A stretch of 64,000 nt of DNA, from the NCBI RefSeq assembly GCF_000725545.1, contig NZ_JNZP01000025.1:24700-88699 (forward strand). The letters are read 5' to 3'. The notes beneath the pieces were generated by a model, which searched no databases, was not told where the DNA came from, and worked only from the letters and a program-made list of their open reading frames with translations. Origin of the DNA: Streptomyces exfoliatus (GTDB taxonomy: Bacteria > Actinomycetota > Actinomycetes > Streptomycetales > Streptomycetaceae). A program made the translations under genes and the position numbers. Positions 49,714 to 59,492 of the stretch are shown piece after piece (positions within the stretch are counted from its first letter, which is position 1; each line of letters begins with the position of its first letter).

Positions 49714-51033
49714 ATGAGGCATTCGTTCACTTATGGTGGGGCGGTGGCTGCCGATCATGCTCCGCCCCCGTCGTCGCCCCCCGCCCACGAGGCCCCGCTG
49801 CGGGTCCTCCTGCCGCTGGTGCTTCCCGCGCTCGTGGTCGGGGTGGGGGCGGGTCTGCTGTTCCTCGGGATCAGCGCGCTCTCGGAGGAGTTCCAGGACG
49901 TCCTCTGGCACGACCTGCCGGACGCCCTCGGCATCGGTGGCTACTCCTCCCTCTGGATCATCACCATGCTCACGGCGACCGGCATCGCCGTGGGCCTGGT
50001 CATCTGGAAGGTGCCCGGGCACGCCGGTCCGGACCCGGCCTCCGAAGGCCTCGGCGGACCACCGCTCGCCCCCATGGTCGTACCGGGACTGCTGCTCGCG
50101 AGCGCGCTCGGACTCGCCGGCGGCGTCAGCCTCGGCCCCGAGAACCCCATCATCGCGTGCAACATCGCCCTCGCCTACTGGCTCGGCCGCAAGGCCGCTC
50201 CCGCAGTGCCGGGCGCCGTCTGGGTCGCCCTCGCCTCGGCCGCCACCATCGGCGCCCTCTTCGGCACCCCCGTCGCCGCCGCCCTCGTGATCTCCGAGGC
50301 CCTCACGGGGCAGCCGGGGCCCGGCTCCCTCTGGGACCGGCTCTTCGCCCCGCTCGTCGCCGCCGGCGCCGGCGCGATGACCACCCAGCTCCTCGCCGAA
50401 CCCAGCTTCGACCTGGGCCTCCCGCCCCTCACGGACCCCGGCTGGGGCGATCTCCTCGCCGCCGTCGTCATCGCCTCCGCCGCAGCCGTCTTCGGCCTCG
50501 CCTCCTGCTATCTGTTCCCCTACGTCCACGCCGCCTTCCGACGCCTGCGCCACCCGATGGTGATGCTGCCCCTCGGCGGCCTCGTCCTCGGCCTCCTGGG
50601 CGCCCTCGGCGGGCAGCTGACCCTCTTCAAGGGCCTGGAGGAGGTCAAGGAACTCACCTCCTCGGTCGGCGCCTGGTCCTCGGGCGAGCTCGCCAAGTTC
50701 GCCGTGATCAAACTCCTCGCCCTCCTCGTCGCCGCCTCGTGCGGCTTCCGGGGCGGCCGGATCTTCCCCGCCGTCTTCATCGGCGCCGCCTTCGGCCTCC
50801 TCGCCCAGGCCCTCGTCCCCGAGGTCCATCCGGCGGTCGCCGTCTCCTCCGCGGTCCTCGGCGTCCTGCTCGCCACCACCCGGCAGGGCTGGATCAGTCT
50901 CTTCACCGGCGCCGTCCTCGCCTCCTCCCCCGCGATGCTCGCCCTGCTCTGCCTCGCCTCCCTGCCCGCCTGGCTGATCGTCACCGGCCGCCCCCAGCTC
51001 GAACTCGACAAACGGGGCAACGCCCTGCGCTGA
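49714..51033 (+). CDS. ClC-like ion channel/antiporter
   Basis: This is a 439-residue membrane protein with about ten helices. It is related to the ClC superfamily and closest in style to the shorter YfeO/EriC-like branch. The anion-selectivity region GVSLGPENPII replaces the classical GREGP, but keeps a Glu in the pore motif. FRGGRIFPAVFIGA corresponds to the second conserved pore helix. It lies 46 bases before the glutamate decarboxylase gene on the same strand, which suggests a charge or proton shunt for acid resistance. Start choice is the ATG at 49714. Confidence 0.82.
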   Translation: MRHSFTYGGAVAADHAPPPSSPPAHEAPLRVLLPLVLPALVVGVGAGLLFLGISALSEEFQDVLWHDLPDALGIGGYSSLWIITMLTATGIAVGLVIWKVPGHAGPDPASEGLGGPPLAPMVVPGLLLASALGLAGGVSLGPENPIIACNIALAYWLGRKAAPAVPGAVWVALASAATIGALFGTPVAAALVISEALTGQPGPGSLWDRLFAPLVAAGAGAMTTQLLAEPSFDLGLPPLTDPGWGDLLAAVVIASAAAVFGLASCYLFPYVHAAFRRLRHPMVMLPLGGLVLGLLGALGGQLTLFKGLEEVKELTSSVGAWSSGELAKFAVIKLLALLVAASCGFRGGRIFPAVFIGAAFGLLAQALVPEVHPAVAVSSAVLGVLLATTRQGWISLFTGAVLASSPAMLALLCLASLPAWLIVTGRPQLELDKRGNALR

Positions 51034-51079
51034 GCCCATTCCCCCCGCCGCCCCGCCCCTCCGGACCGAAGGAGTTCCC

Positions 51080-52498
51080 ATGCCGCTGCACCAGGGTCCC
51101 GCCGCCTCCCCCTCCCAGCCGGAACGACGGCTCGCGCTCAACCCCTTCTTCGGGGAGGCCGACCCGGTCGGCGGCATGACCGAGGCCCCGCCCCACCACC
51201 GGCTGCCCGACGGGCCCCTGCCCCCGGCGAGCGCCTATCAGCTCGTCCACGACGAGCTGATGCTCGACGGCAACTCCCGGCTCAACCTCGCCACCTTCGT
51301 CACCACCTGGATGGAGCCCCAGGCCGCGGTGCTGATGGCCGAGTGCCGCGACAAGAACATGATCGACAAGGACGAGTACCCGCGCACCGCCGAACTGGAG
51401 CGCCGCTGCGTCGCCATGCTCGCCGACCTGTGGAACGCCCCGGACCCGGCCACGGCCGTCGGCTGCTCCACGACCGGCTCCAGCGAGGCCTGCATGCTGG
51501 CCGGCATGGCCCTCAAGCGCCGCTGGGCCCAGCGGAACGCCGACCGCTATCCGGGCTCGGCCCGCCCCAACCTGGTGATGGGCGTCAACGTCCAGGTGTG
51601 CTGGGAGAAGTTCTGCAACTTCTGGGAGGTCGAGGCCCGGCTCGTCCCCATGGAGGGCGACCGCTTCCACCTCGACGCCGAGTCCGCCGCCGCGCTCTGC
51701 GACGAGAACACCATCGGAGTCGTCGCCGTCCTCGGCTCCACCTTCGACGGCTCCTACGAACCGGTCGCCGAGATCTGCGCCGCTCTGGACGCGCTCCAGG
51801 AACGGACCGGTCTCGACATCCCCGTCCACGTCGACGGCGCCTCCGGCGCCATGGTCGCCCCCTTCCTCGACGAGGACCTGGTGTGGGACTTCCGGCTCCC
51901 CCGCGTCTCCTCCATCAACACCTCCGGTCACAAGTACGGCCTGGTCTACCCGGGCGTCGGCTGGGCCCTGTGGCGCTCCCCCGCCGAACTCCCCGAGGAA
52001 CTCGTCTTCCGCGTCAACTACCTGGGCGGCGACATGCCCACCTTCGCCCTCAACTTCTCCCGTCCGGGCGCCCAGGTCGTCGCGCAGTACTACACCTTCC
52101 TCAGGCTCGGCCGGGAGGGCTACCGGGCGGTGCAGCAGACCTCCCGGGACATCGCCCGGGGCCTCGCCGAACGCATCGAGGCCATGGGCGACTTCCGGCT
52201 CCTCACCCGCGGCGACCAACTGCCCGTCTTCGCCTTCACCACCGCTCCCGACGTCACCTCCTTCGACGTCTTCGACGTGTCACGGCGGCTGCGCGAACGG
52301 GGCTGGCTGGTCCCCGCCTACACCTTCCCCGCCGACCGCGAGGACCTGTCCGTCCTGCGCGTGGTCTGCCGCAACGGCTTCTCGGCCGACCTGGCCGGAC
52401 TCCTCGTGGAGGACCTGAACCGGCTGCTGCCCGAACTCCGGCGCCAGTCCGGCCCCTTCACCCACGACAAGAGCGCGGCGACCTCCTTCCACCACTGA
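51080..52498 (+). CDS. gadB: Glutamate decarboxylase
   Basis: This is a 472-residue PLP enzyme that turns glutamate into GABA and consumes a proton. The PLP Lys is K285 in TSGHKYG. D252 (VDGASG) contacts the cofactor. The C-terminus SFHH resembles the pH-gating tail of E. coli GadB, which ends in a similar His-containing peptide. GGAG precedes the ATG. It is likely cotranscribed with the ClC-like gene upstream. No GadC antiporter is nearby. Confidence 0.94.
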   Translation: MPLHQGPAASPSQPERRLALNPFFGEADPVGGMTEAPPHHRLPDGPLPPASAYQLVHDELMLDGNSRLNLATFVTTWMEPQAAVLMAECRDKNMIDKDEYPRTAELERRCVAMLADLWNAPDPATAVGCSTTGSSEACMLAGMALKRRWAQRNADRYPGSARPNLVMGVNVQVCWEKFCNFWEVEARLVPMEGDRFHLDAESAAALCDENTIGVVAVLGSTFDGSYEPVAEICAALDALQERTGLDIPVHVDGASGAMVAPFLDEDLVWDFRLPRVSSINTSGHKYGLVYPGVGWALWRSPAELPEELVFRVNYLGGDMPTFALNFSRPGAQVVAQYYTFLRLGREGYRAVQQTSRDIARGLAERIEAMGDFRLLTRGDQLPVFAFTTAPDVTSFDVFDVSRRLRERGWLVPAYTFPADREDLSVLRVVCRNGFSADLAGLLVEDLNRLLPELRRQSGPFTHDKSAATSFHH

Positions 52499-52502
52499 AC
52501 GG

Positions 52503-53805
52503 TCAGGGCGCCCGGTTCTCACAGGCCAGACCGAACTCCGACCACCGCACCCCGTCGCGGGTCAACTCGTACCGGCAGCTCGACGACTCGCGCAGCAGCC
52601 CGAGCGGGGTGCGGCGGGTGTGGTGGCCTCCCTCGTCGAGCGGGACGAAGGTGCGGCCGCCGTCCATGCTCCGGTAGCCCGCCCGCTCCCCGCCGATCTC
52701 GACCCGGCCACCGGGCCCCGGGACCGGCAGGCCAAGGAGCGTGCGCGGCTGCGCGGTCGGGCCCGTGGTCCACATCCGCTGCCACGTCCTGCCGCCGTCG
52801 AGAGACCTGTGCAGCGCCCGCATCGGGTTCTTGACGGGCTCACCGCCCGTCAGCTCCCCCATCTCCGCCGCGTACACCGCGTCCGGGCCCACCGCGACCG
52901 ACGTGTACCACCCGTGGCCGGTGGCCGGCGGGCTCGGCAGCCGGCCGACCGACCAGGAGCGCCCCCCGTCGCGGGAGACGGCGACCGCCGCCCGCCCCGA
53001 CAGCGGGTCCGTGCCGGAGACCCACCAGGATCCGTCGGGCTCCGGCTGCCCCGCGGGCAGGGGATGCGCCCCGAGCAGCGGCACCCTGGCCAGCGCCCGG
53101 CGCCGCCCGTCCCGGGGCGAGACGACCACGAGACGCTCCCGCTCGCACGCGTCGGGATGGCCCCCGGGGGGGCGAGGCGCACTCGGTGGTGAGCACCGCG
53201 CCCGCGGGTATCTCCGGGGTCGTCCCGACCGTACGCCGGTCCACCGCCCGCCAGGTGCGGCCGCCGTCCCGGGTGAACCAGTTCCGCGCGCCCGGGGGCT
53301 CGACGCCCCCGTCCTCGATGAGCGCCCGGCCCGGCCCGAGCGCGAGCAGGTGGGCCGAGATGCCGTCCGTCCCCGTGGTCCGGGGCAGCGGGGACTTCCG
53401 AAGCACCCACTCCTTCGCCCCGGTGTCCCGCACGGCCACGTGCTGCCGGCAGAAGCCGGTCTCGGGCGTCGCCGGGTCGCTCACGCACTCGGCGAGCAGC
53501 GCGAACCCGCTGCCGTCCCGCGCGAGGCCCAGGCTGTGCGCCTCACCGGGCAGCCCCGGCGCGGACGGTATCCGCGGCGGCGCCCCGAACGTCCCCGGCG
53601 GCGCGGAAGCCGCCGAACCGGAGGGGCCCGGGGCACCCGACGAACCGGGGGCACCCGTCTGACGCGCCGAACCCGACGAACCCGAGGCCCCTGGCCCCGT
53701 CCCCGTTCCCTCCCCCGTCCCCGTACACCCCGCCAGTACCACCAACGCCCACACCGTCACCAGCGCCACTACGGCGCCGGCCACCCCACCCACCGGCCTG
53801 CGCAT
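52503..53805 (-). pseudogene. BNR/sialidase-like repeat lipoprotein, frameshifted
   Basis: This reads as a roughly 433-residue lipoprotein broken by one base. The first part starts at 53805 with a signal peptide and lipobox LAGC. A Gly/Ser/Pro spacer and two beta-propeller repeats (TRDGGRTWRAV type) follow. The frame fails at a C/G run near 53161-53172 (CCCCC then seven G). The second part continues in another frame to 52503, with further repeats (SRDGGRSWSV, SLDGGRTWQR, SMDGGRTFVP). Removing one base restores one protein. It could be a true mutation or a sequencing error. The function may be surface binding; a sialidase Asp box pattern is present but activity is not shown. Confidence 0.8.
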
Positions 53806-53897
53806 CGCACGTCCCCCTGTCCTCCCCGGGGCGGTCCGCGGTGAACCGCTGCTTTCAATACACCGCTCGCCGCCCCCGGGTTCCCACCTCCGCGCCG

Positions 53898-54662
53898 CTA
53901 CTTCCCCAGCCGCCCGAACCTCCGTACCGCGAGCGGGAAGAAGAGCACCAGGAGCACCACGGGCCACACCACCGCGGCCCAGATCTGCCCCGGTTCGCCG
54001 CCCGGGTTCCCGAAGAGCTCACGGACCGCCGTCGCGGTCGCCGACATCGGGTTCCACTCCACGAACGTGCCGAGCCAGCCCGGCATCGAGTCCGGCGACG
54101 CGAAGGCGTTGGACAGGAACCCGATCGGCCAGACCAGGATCTGCACCGCCTGCACCAGCTCGGCCCGCCCGGCGACCAGTGCGAGGAAGATCCCGATCCA
54201 CAGCATCGCGAAGCGCAGCAGGAGCAGCAGTCCCAGGGCCCCCAGGGTGCTTCCGAGGCCTCCGTTCGCCCGCCAGCCGATCGCGTAGCCGACCCCGACC
54301 ATCACCAGGAGTCCGACCGTCGACTGGAGCATGTCGGCGGCGGACCGCCCCACCAGCACCGCCCCGTCGGTCATCGGCATGGAGCGGAACCGGTCGATCA
54401 CGCCCTTGTTCAGGTCCTGCGTCACCGCCGTCATGGTGCCTTCGAGCCCGAACACCATGGTCAGGGTGAGCATCCCGGGCACCAGGAAGTCGACGTAGTC
54501 ACCCTCGACGCTCCGCCCGCCGCCGACCAGGTAGCCGAACATCAGCAGCATCATCACCGGGAACACGAGCCCGACCAGGACCTGCACCGGCTGCCGCGCC
54601 CAGTGCGCCAGCTCCCGGCGGGTCATCGTCCAGCAGTCGCTCACCACGTACGCCGCGCTCAT
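53898..54662 (-). CDS. DrrB-type ABC-2 transporter permease
   Basis: This is a 254-residue permease with six helices, typical of drug/antibiotic exporters. [27 protein letters not shown] opens the protein and the ABC2 signature region DRFRSMPM is clear. The ATG overlaps the ATPase stop codon (ATGA), so the two are coupled. The substrate is unknown. Confidence 0.9.
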   Translation of the reverse strand: MSAAYVVSDCWTMTRRELAHWARQPVQVLVGLVFPVMMLLMFGYLVGGGRSVEGDYVDFLVPGMLTLTMVFGLEGTMTAVTQDLNKGVIDRFRSMPMTDGAVLVGRSAADMLQSTVGLLVMVGVGYAIGWRANGGLGSTLGALGLLLLLRFAMLWIGIFLALVAGRAELVQAVQILVWPIGFLSNAFASPDSMPGWLGTFVEWNPMSATATAVRELFGNPGGEPGQIWAAVVWPVVLLVLFFPLAVRRFGRLGK

Positions 54663-55633
54663 GCCGCCACCTCCTTCCGCCGGGACGCGTCCCGGCCCGG
54701 CTCCCCGTCGGTCAGATGCAGGAAGACCTCGTCGAGCGTCGGCCGCCGCAGGGCGATGTCCTCCGCCTCGATCCCGGCCTCCCCGAGGGCCCGTACGGTC
54801 GCGGTCAGCGAGGCCATCCGGTCCGCCACCGGCGCGCTGAGCCGCCGCCGGTCGACGTCCACGCCGACCTCTGCCCGCGCCGCGGGCAGCAGCCCCGCCG
54901 CCTCTTCGAGCCGCGCCGCGTCCCGTACGACCACGTCGATGCGGTCCACGCCGACCCGTGCCTTGAGCTCGTCGGCCGTGCCGTCCGCCACGACCCTGCC
55001 CTGGTCCACGACCGAGATCCGGTCGGCGAGCTGGTCGGCCTCCTCCAGGTACTGGGTGGTGAGCAGCACCGTCGTACCGCCGCCGACGAGGGAGCGGACC
55101 GACTCCCAGACCTCGCCGCGACCCCGGGGGTCGAGACCGGTCGTCGGCTCGTCGAGGAAGAGCACCTCGGGCTCCGTGATCAGCGAGGCCGCCAGGTCGA
55201 GCCGGCGCCGCATGCCGCCGCTGAACTGCTTGACGGGCTTGCGGCCGGTGTCGGCGAGGCCGAAGCGTTCCAGGAGCTCGTCGGCCCGGATCCCGGCGCG
55301 GCGCGCGCCCAGGTGGTGGAGCCTGCCGAACATCTCCAGGTTCTGCCGGCCTCCCAGCTCCTCGTCGAGGGCCGCGTGCTGTCCGAGCAGCCCGATGCGC
55401 CGCCGTACCTCCCGGGCCTCGGTCCGTACGTCGTGCCCCGCCACCCGGACCACGCCCTCGTCGTGACGCAGCAGGGTCGCCAGGATCCGTACCGTCGTGG
55501 TCTTGCCCGCGCCATTGGGGCCGAGCAGGCCGTGGACGGTGCCGCGTCCGACGGTCAGGTCGAGGCCCGCGAGGGCGTCCTTCTCGCCGTACCGCTTGCG
55601 TGCGCCCTCCACGAGGATCGCGTCCCTGTTCAT
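54659..55633 (-). CDS. DrrA-type ABC transporter ATP-binding protein
   Basis: This is a 324-residue ATPase with Walker [10 protein letters not shown], signature FSGGMRRRL and Walker [14 protein letters not shown] DrrA-like C-terminal region ([12 protein letters not shown]) is also present. It partners with the permease encoded next. Two palindromes in its upstream region match one in front of the PadR gene, so PadR probably represses it. Confidence 0.93.
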   Translation of the reverse strand: MNRDAILVEGARKRYGEKDALAGLDLTVGRGTVHGLLGPNGAGKTTTVRILATLLRHDEGVVRVAGHDVRTEAREVRRRIGLLGQHAALDEELGGRQNLEMFGRLHHLGARRAGIRADELLERFGLADTGRKPVKQFSGGMRRRLDLAASLITEPEVLFLDEPTTGLDPRGRGEVWESVRSLVGGGTTVLLTTQYLEEADQLADRISVVDQGRVVADGTADELKARVGVDRIDVVVRDAARLEEAAGLLPAARAEVGVDVDRRRLSAPVADRMASLTATVRALGEAGIEAEDIALRRPTLDEVFLHLTDGEPGRDASRRKEVAA

Positions 55634-55657
55634 ATCCGATTCCTCCCGAAAACGCCT

Positions 55658-55673
55658 TAGTCAAATTTGACCA
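55658..55673. promoter_or_regulatory. Candidate PadR operator 1
   Basis: TA-GTCAA-AT-TTGAC-CA. A perfect GTCAA/TTGAC palindrome 25 bases upstream of the drrA-like start codon. Confidence 0.75.
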
Positions 55674-55711
55674 CTTGCCACCGACGGAGGAAGGTATGCC
55701 CTCGCAGGCTT

Positions 55712-55729
55712 CTAGTCAACCTTGATTAG
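55712..55729. promoter_or_regulatory. Candidate PadR operator 2
   Basis: CTA-GTCAA-CC-TTGAT-TAG, the same motif with one mismatch but with longer flanking symmetry (CTA/TAG). It overlaps the padR stop codon and lies upstream of the drrA-like gene. Confidence 0.65.
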
Positions 55730-56397
55730 TCGACGGATTCCGCCGCATCGGCCGGCCGGATCCCCGCCGCCTGCTCCGCCTGCCCCGTCGCGAACGGGTT
55801 CTCCTGGCCCTCGGCGAGGACGCCCACGAAGGGCTCCCCCTCGCCGGCGAACACGTACGCCCCGCCCTCGATCCGCTCGATCAGGCCGAGCGTCCACTCC
55901 TTGCCGGCGTCGGCCGAGTGCACCCACAGGTGCATGATCTCGCCGATGTGCCCGAGCTGGCCGGGGCCGCCCTCCGGCGTGTAGTACTCGGTGACCGCCG
56001 CCCGCCACTCGTCGAGCGCCCGCACCCGCCGGCGCAGCAGCTCCGCCGCCTCCTCGCGGGGCAGGTCCACGATGAAGCCGATGCCGGCCGACAGGACGTC
56101 CATCTTCTGGTCGTACGTGGTCAGCGCCTCGCGCAGCAGCGTGAAGTACTCCTCCGTACCGAGGTCCGTCAGCTCGTACTCGACGCGCGGCGGCCCGCCC
56201 ACCGTGCTCGGCGCCACCTCGTACGCGTGCAGCAGTCCCTGCTTCGCCATCTGCTTCAGCGCGTGGTAGATCGAGCCGGGCTTGGCGTGGGACCACTCGT
56301 GCGCGCCCCAGTACTCCAGGTCGTTGCGCACCTGGTAGCCGTGGGCGCGGCCGTGCTGCTTGACCGCGCCCAGGACGAGAAGACGGATCGCCGACAT
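55726..56397 (-). CDS. PadR-family transcriptional regulator
   Basis: This is a 223-residue regulator. The N-terminal winged helix (residues 1-85) has GYQVRNDLEYWGAHEW, SIYHALKQMAKQGLL and YELTDLG. The C-terminal Vir-like helical domain forms the dimer. It stands directly upstream of the drrAB-like exporter genes on the same strand. AGGAGG precedes the ATG by about 8 bases and is next to a palindrome. The likely job is to repress itself and the exporter. Confidence 0.92.
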   Translation of the reverse strand: MSAIRLLVLGAVKQHGRAHGYQVRNDLEYWGAHEWSHAKPGSIYHALKQMAKQGLLHAYEVAPSTVGGPPRVEYELTDLGTEEYFTLLREALTTYDQKMDVLSAGIGFIVDLPREEAAELLRRRVRALDEWRAAVTEYYTPEGGPGQLGHIGEIMHLWVHSADAGKEWTLGLIERIEGGAYVFAGEGEPFVGVLAEGQENPFATGQAEQAAGIRPADAAESVD

Positions 56398-56410
56398 CCC
56401 ACGTACCTCC

Positions 56411-56426
56411 TAGTCAATTTTGACCA
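56411..56426. promoter_or_regulatory. Candidate PadR operator 3 (autoregulatory)
   Basis: TA-GTCAA-TT-TTGAC-CA, a perfect palindrome with the same flanks as operator 1. It lies immediately upstream of the padR Shine-Dalgarno. Confidence 0.75.
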
Positions 56427-56444
56427 GGGTACGCGCGCGCGTGG

Positions 56445-56984
56445 TCACCGCCCCTGCTCCTCCGCGATCAGGTCGAAGGAGCCCTTGCCGTCCAGGGACT
56501 CGCGGATGATGTCCGCGTGGCCGGCGTGCCGGCCCGCCTCCTGGACGAGGTGCAGCAGCATCCAGCGGACCGACACCCGGCCGTCCTTCGGGAACCAGGG
56601 CGCCTCCGGCAGCGGGAAGGTGTCGTCCAGGTCCGGCACGGAGCGGACGAAGTCCTCGGTCTCCTTCGCCACGCCCGCCCAGAACTCCACGATCTCCGGG
56701 ATCGTCTCCTCGTCCACGAGCCGGAAGGCGTCACCCCAGGTCTCCTGGGTGCGCTGCCGCTCGTTCGGCCGTTGCTGCGCCAGCCGGAGCCAGTTCAGCT
56801 CGACCTCGGCGACGTGCTTGAGCAGGCCGGAGAGGCTCAGCTCGCTGGCGCTGGGCCGGCTCGCCGCCTGCTCCTCGGTGAGTCCGAGGAGCGAGCGGCG
56901 GATCGCGGCACGCTGGGCCTCGATGAAGTTGAGGAGCGCGCCGCGCTCGTCACCGTGGGCCTCCGTGGGAACAAGGGCAACCAT
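56445..56984 (-). CDS. DinB-superfamily (DUF664) protein
   Basis: This is a 179-residue four-helix-bundle protein. The metal-binding His pattern is visible: LLKHVAEVELNWL, then LHLVQEAGRHAGHADIIRE. Such proteins include mycothiol- or bacillithiol-dependent transferases, and mycothiol is the likely thiol cofactor in actinomycetes. That is inference. The ATG at 56984 follows AAGGCGG; an in-frame upstream start at 57029 is less likely. Confidence 0.87.
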   Translation of the reverse strand: MVALVPTEAHGDERGALLNFIEAQRAAIRRSLLGLTEEQAASRPSASELSLSGLLKHVAEVELNWLRLAQQRPNERQRTQETWGDAFRLVDEETIPEIVEFWAGVAKETEDFVRSVPDLDDTFPLPEAPWFPKDGRVSVRWMLLHLVQEAGRHAGHADIIRESLDGKGSFDLIAEEQGR

Positions 56985-57076
56985 GATGTCCGCCTTCCGT
57001 ACGTCCGTGTCCGTGGACCTTCTCGACACCGACCACGCTACGGAGGCTTGCGGACAGCATGCGTCCTAAAGTGCGA

Positions 57077-58534
57077 TCAGAAGGGGAAACGGCTCCGGCC
57101 GTGCTGGATCGAGATCCACTTCTGGGTGGTGAACACGTCCACCATCGCGTCGCCGTTGAGCCGTCCGATGCCCGAGTGCTTCTCGCCGCCGAAGGGCACG
57201 ATCGGCTCGTCGTGCACGGTGCCGTCGTTGATGTGGATCATGCCGGTGTGGATGCGCTTGGCGATCCGCACGCCCCGCTCGACGTCCGCCGTGTGGACGG
57301 CGCCGCTGAGCCCGTACGGGGTGTCGTTGGCGATCCGTACGGCCTCCGCCTCGCCGTCGAAGGGGACGATCAGGGCCACCGGGCCGAAGATCTCCTGGCC
57401 CAGGATCGGGGCGTCCGGCGCGAAGCCGGTGAGGACCGACGGGGAGACGAGGTTGCCTTCCACCGTGCCGTGCAGCAGCGCCGTCGCACCGGCCGCCACC
57501 GTCTGGTCGACGAGCGAGGAGACGGCCTCCGCCTGCTGGGAGTTGATGAGCGGACCGATGTGGGTGGCGGGGTCGGCCGGGTCGCCGACGCGCAGGGTCT
57601 TCACCTTCGCCACGAACTTATCGGTGAACTCCTCCTCCAGGCTGCGGTCCACCAGGATGCGGTTGGCCGCCATGCAGACCTGGCCCTGGTGCACGAAGCG
57701 GCTGAAGACCGCCGCGTCCACCGCGTAGTCGACGTCGGCGTCGTCGAGGACGATCAGGGCGCTGTTGCCGCCGAGTTCGAGGACGGCGTGCTTGAAGTTC
57801 TGCGCGCAGACCGTGGCGACGTGGCGGCCGACCTTGTCGGAGCCGGTGAAGGAGATGACCTTCGGGACCGGGTGAGTCAGGAGCGCGTCGCCGATCTCGG
57901 CGATGTCGGTGACCACGACGTTGAGCAGACCGGCCGGCAGACCGGCCTCCTCGAACACCTTGGCGACGAGCGTGCCGCCGCAGATCGGGGTGTTCTGGTG
58001 CGGCTTGAGGACGACCGCGTTGCCGAGCGCGAGCGCGGGCGCGACCGACTTGATCGAGAGGAGGAAGGGGAAGTTGAACGGCGAGATGACTCCGACGACG
58101 CCGACCGGGACGCGGTAGACGCGGTTCTCCTTGCCGTCGACCGGCGACGGCAGGATGCGGCCCTCGGGGCGCAGCGCGAGGTGCACCGCCTCGCGCAGGA
58201 ACTCCTTGGCGAGGTGCAGCTCGAAGGCCGCCTTGAGACGGGTGCCGCCGAGCTCGGCGACGATCGTCTCGGCGATCTCCTCCTCGCGGTCCTCGATGAT
58301 CCGCAGCGCCCGCTCGAAGACGAGGCGGCGGGCGTACGGGTTGGTCTCGGCCCACTCGGTCTGGGCGCGCTCGGCGGCCCGGTAGGCGCGGTCGACCTCA
58401 CCGGCGGTGGCGACGGTGATCGACGCGAGCTTCTCCCCGGTGTACGGGTTGAAGTCGATGATGTCCCACGAGCCGCTGCCCGGCTTCCACTCGCCGTCGA
58501 TGTACTGGTGGGCCAGGTCGGTGAAGTGCGACAT
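57077..58534 (-). CDS. Aldehyde dehydrogenase (benzaldehyde/vanillin-type)
   Basis: This is a 485-residue NAD(P)-dependent ALDH. The oxyanion Asn is N154 (PFNFPFL). The general-base Glu is E253 in LELGGNSA, and the catalytic Cys is C287 in QGQVCMA. Overall it is closest to the aromatic-aldehyde branch, but the substrate is not proven. No pathway genes are adjacent. The ATG at 58534 has a moderate upstream AG-rich stretch. Confidence 0.92.
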   Translation of the reverse strand: MSHFTDLAHQYIDGEWKPGSGSWDIIDFNPYTGEKLASITVATAGEVDRAYRAAERAQTEWAETNPYARRLVFERALRIIEDREEEIAETIVAELGGTRLKAAFELHLAKEFLREAVHLALRPEGRILPSPVDGKENRVYRVPVGVVGVISPFNFPFLLSIKSVAPALALGNAVVLKPHQNTPICGGTLVAKVFEEAGLPAGLLNVVVTDIAEIGDALLTHPVPKVISFTGSDKVGRHVATVCAQNFKHAVLELGGNSALIVLDDADVDYAVDAAVFSRFVHQGQVCMAANRILVDRSLEEEFTDKFVAKVKTLRVGDPADPATHIGPLINSQQAEAVSSLVDQTVAAGATALLHGTVEGNLVSPSVLTGFAPDAPILGQEIFGPVALIVPFDGEAEAVRIANDTPYGLSGAVHTADVERGVRIAKRIHTGMIHINDGTVHDEPIVPFGGEKHSGIGRLNGDAMVDVFTTQKWISIQHGRSRFPF

Positions 58535-58619
58535 GGATCGAGACCCCTCTACCCGCTCTACCTCTGCACGGATGACAGAAGTGACGTCGGAACTGATGTC
58601 ACGTCATCGTACTGATGTG

Positions 58620-59492
58620 TCAGGTGAGTTGAAGGATGCCCCGGAGAAGATCACGACTTTCGGCCGGATCCGGTGCGTCCTTCTGGAGCCGCTCCATCGC
58701 CCGTTCGTACTGGGCGACCTCCTCGCGCTTGTCGAGGTAGAGGGCGCTGGTGAGCTGTTCCAGGTAGACGAGGTCGGAGAGGTCGGACTCGGGGAAGCGC
58801 AGCATCGTGAAGGCGCCGCTCTCGCCCGCGTGGCCGCCGAAGCTGAAGGGCATGACCTGGAGCGTGACGCCCGGGTGCTCGGACATCTCGATCAGGTGCC
58901 TCAACTGCCCCTGCATGACGGCCCGGTCACCGTACGGGCGGCGCAGCGCGGCCTCGTCGAGGACGACGTGGAACTGCGGGGCGCGCTCGGAGACGAGGAC
59001 CTTCTGCCGTTCGAGGCGCAGGGCGACCCGCCGGTCGATCTCGGCGTTCGGGGCGCCGGGCATGCCCCGGCTGACGACGGCCTGGGCGTACGCCTCGGTC
59101 TGCAACAGGCCGTGGACGAACTGCACTTCGTAGACGCGGATGAGGGAGGCCGAGCCTTCCAGGCCGATGTACGTCTGGAACCAGCCCGGCAGGACGTCGC
59201 CGTAACTGTGCCACCAGCCGGCGATGTTGGCCTCACGGGCGAGCCCGAGGAGCGAGCCGCGCTCGGCCTCGTCCCCGACCCCGTACAGCGTGAGCAGATC
59301 CTCGACGTCCCTGGCCTTGAAGCTCACCCGTCCCAACTCCATACGACTGATCTTGGATTCGGACGCGCGGATGGAATAGCCGGCCGCCTCGCGGGTGATC
59401 CCGCGCGACTCGCGCAACCGCCTCAACTGGGAGCCCAGCAGGATGCGCCGCACCACGCTCCCGCTCGTTCCGCTCGATTCGCCTGCGGTCAC
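58620..59492 (-). CDS. XRE-family regulator with DUF5753 domain (WhiJ-like)
   Basis: This is a 290-residue protein. The N-terminal XRE helix-turn-helix contains QLRRLRESRGITREAAGYSI and ESKISRMELG. The DUF5753 domain (about residues 90-280) includes GLLQTEAYAQAVV and the PFSFGGHAG segment. Family knowledge: WhiJ/AbaA-type regulators act with DUF397 partners in streptomycete development or antibiotic control. The GTG at 59492 follows GGGGAGG. A DUF397 gene and an ATP-binding gene lie next to it. Confidence 0.92.
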   Translation of the reverse strand: MTAGESSGTSGSVVRRILLGSQLRRLRESRGITREAAGYSIRASESKISRMELGRVSFKARDVEDLLTLYGVGDEAERGSLLGLAREANIAGWWHSYGDVLPGWFQTYIGLEGSASLIRVYEVQFVHGLLQTEAYAQAVVSRGMPGAPNAEIDRRVALRLERQKVLVSERAPQFHVVLDEAALRRPYGDRAVMQGQLRHLIEMSEHPGVTLQVMPFSFGGHAGESGAFTMLRFPESDLSDLVYLEQLTSALYLDKREEVAQYERAMERLQKDAPDPAESRDLLRGILQLT

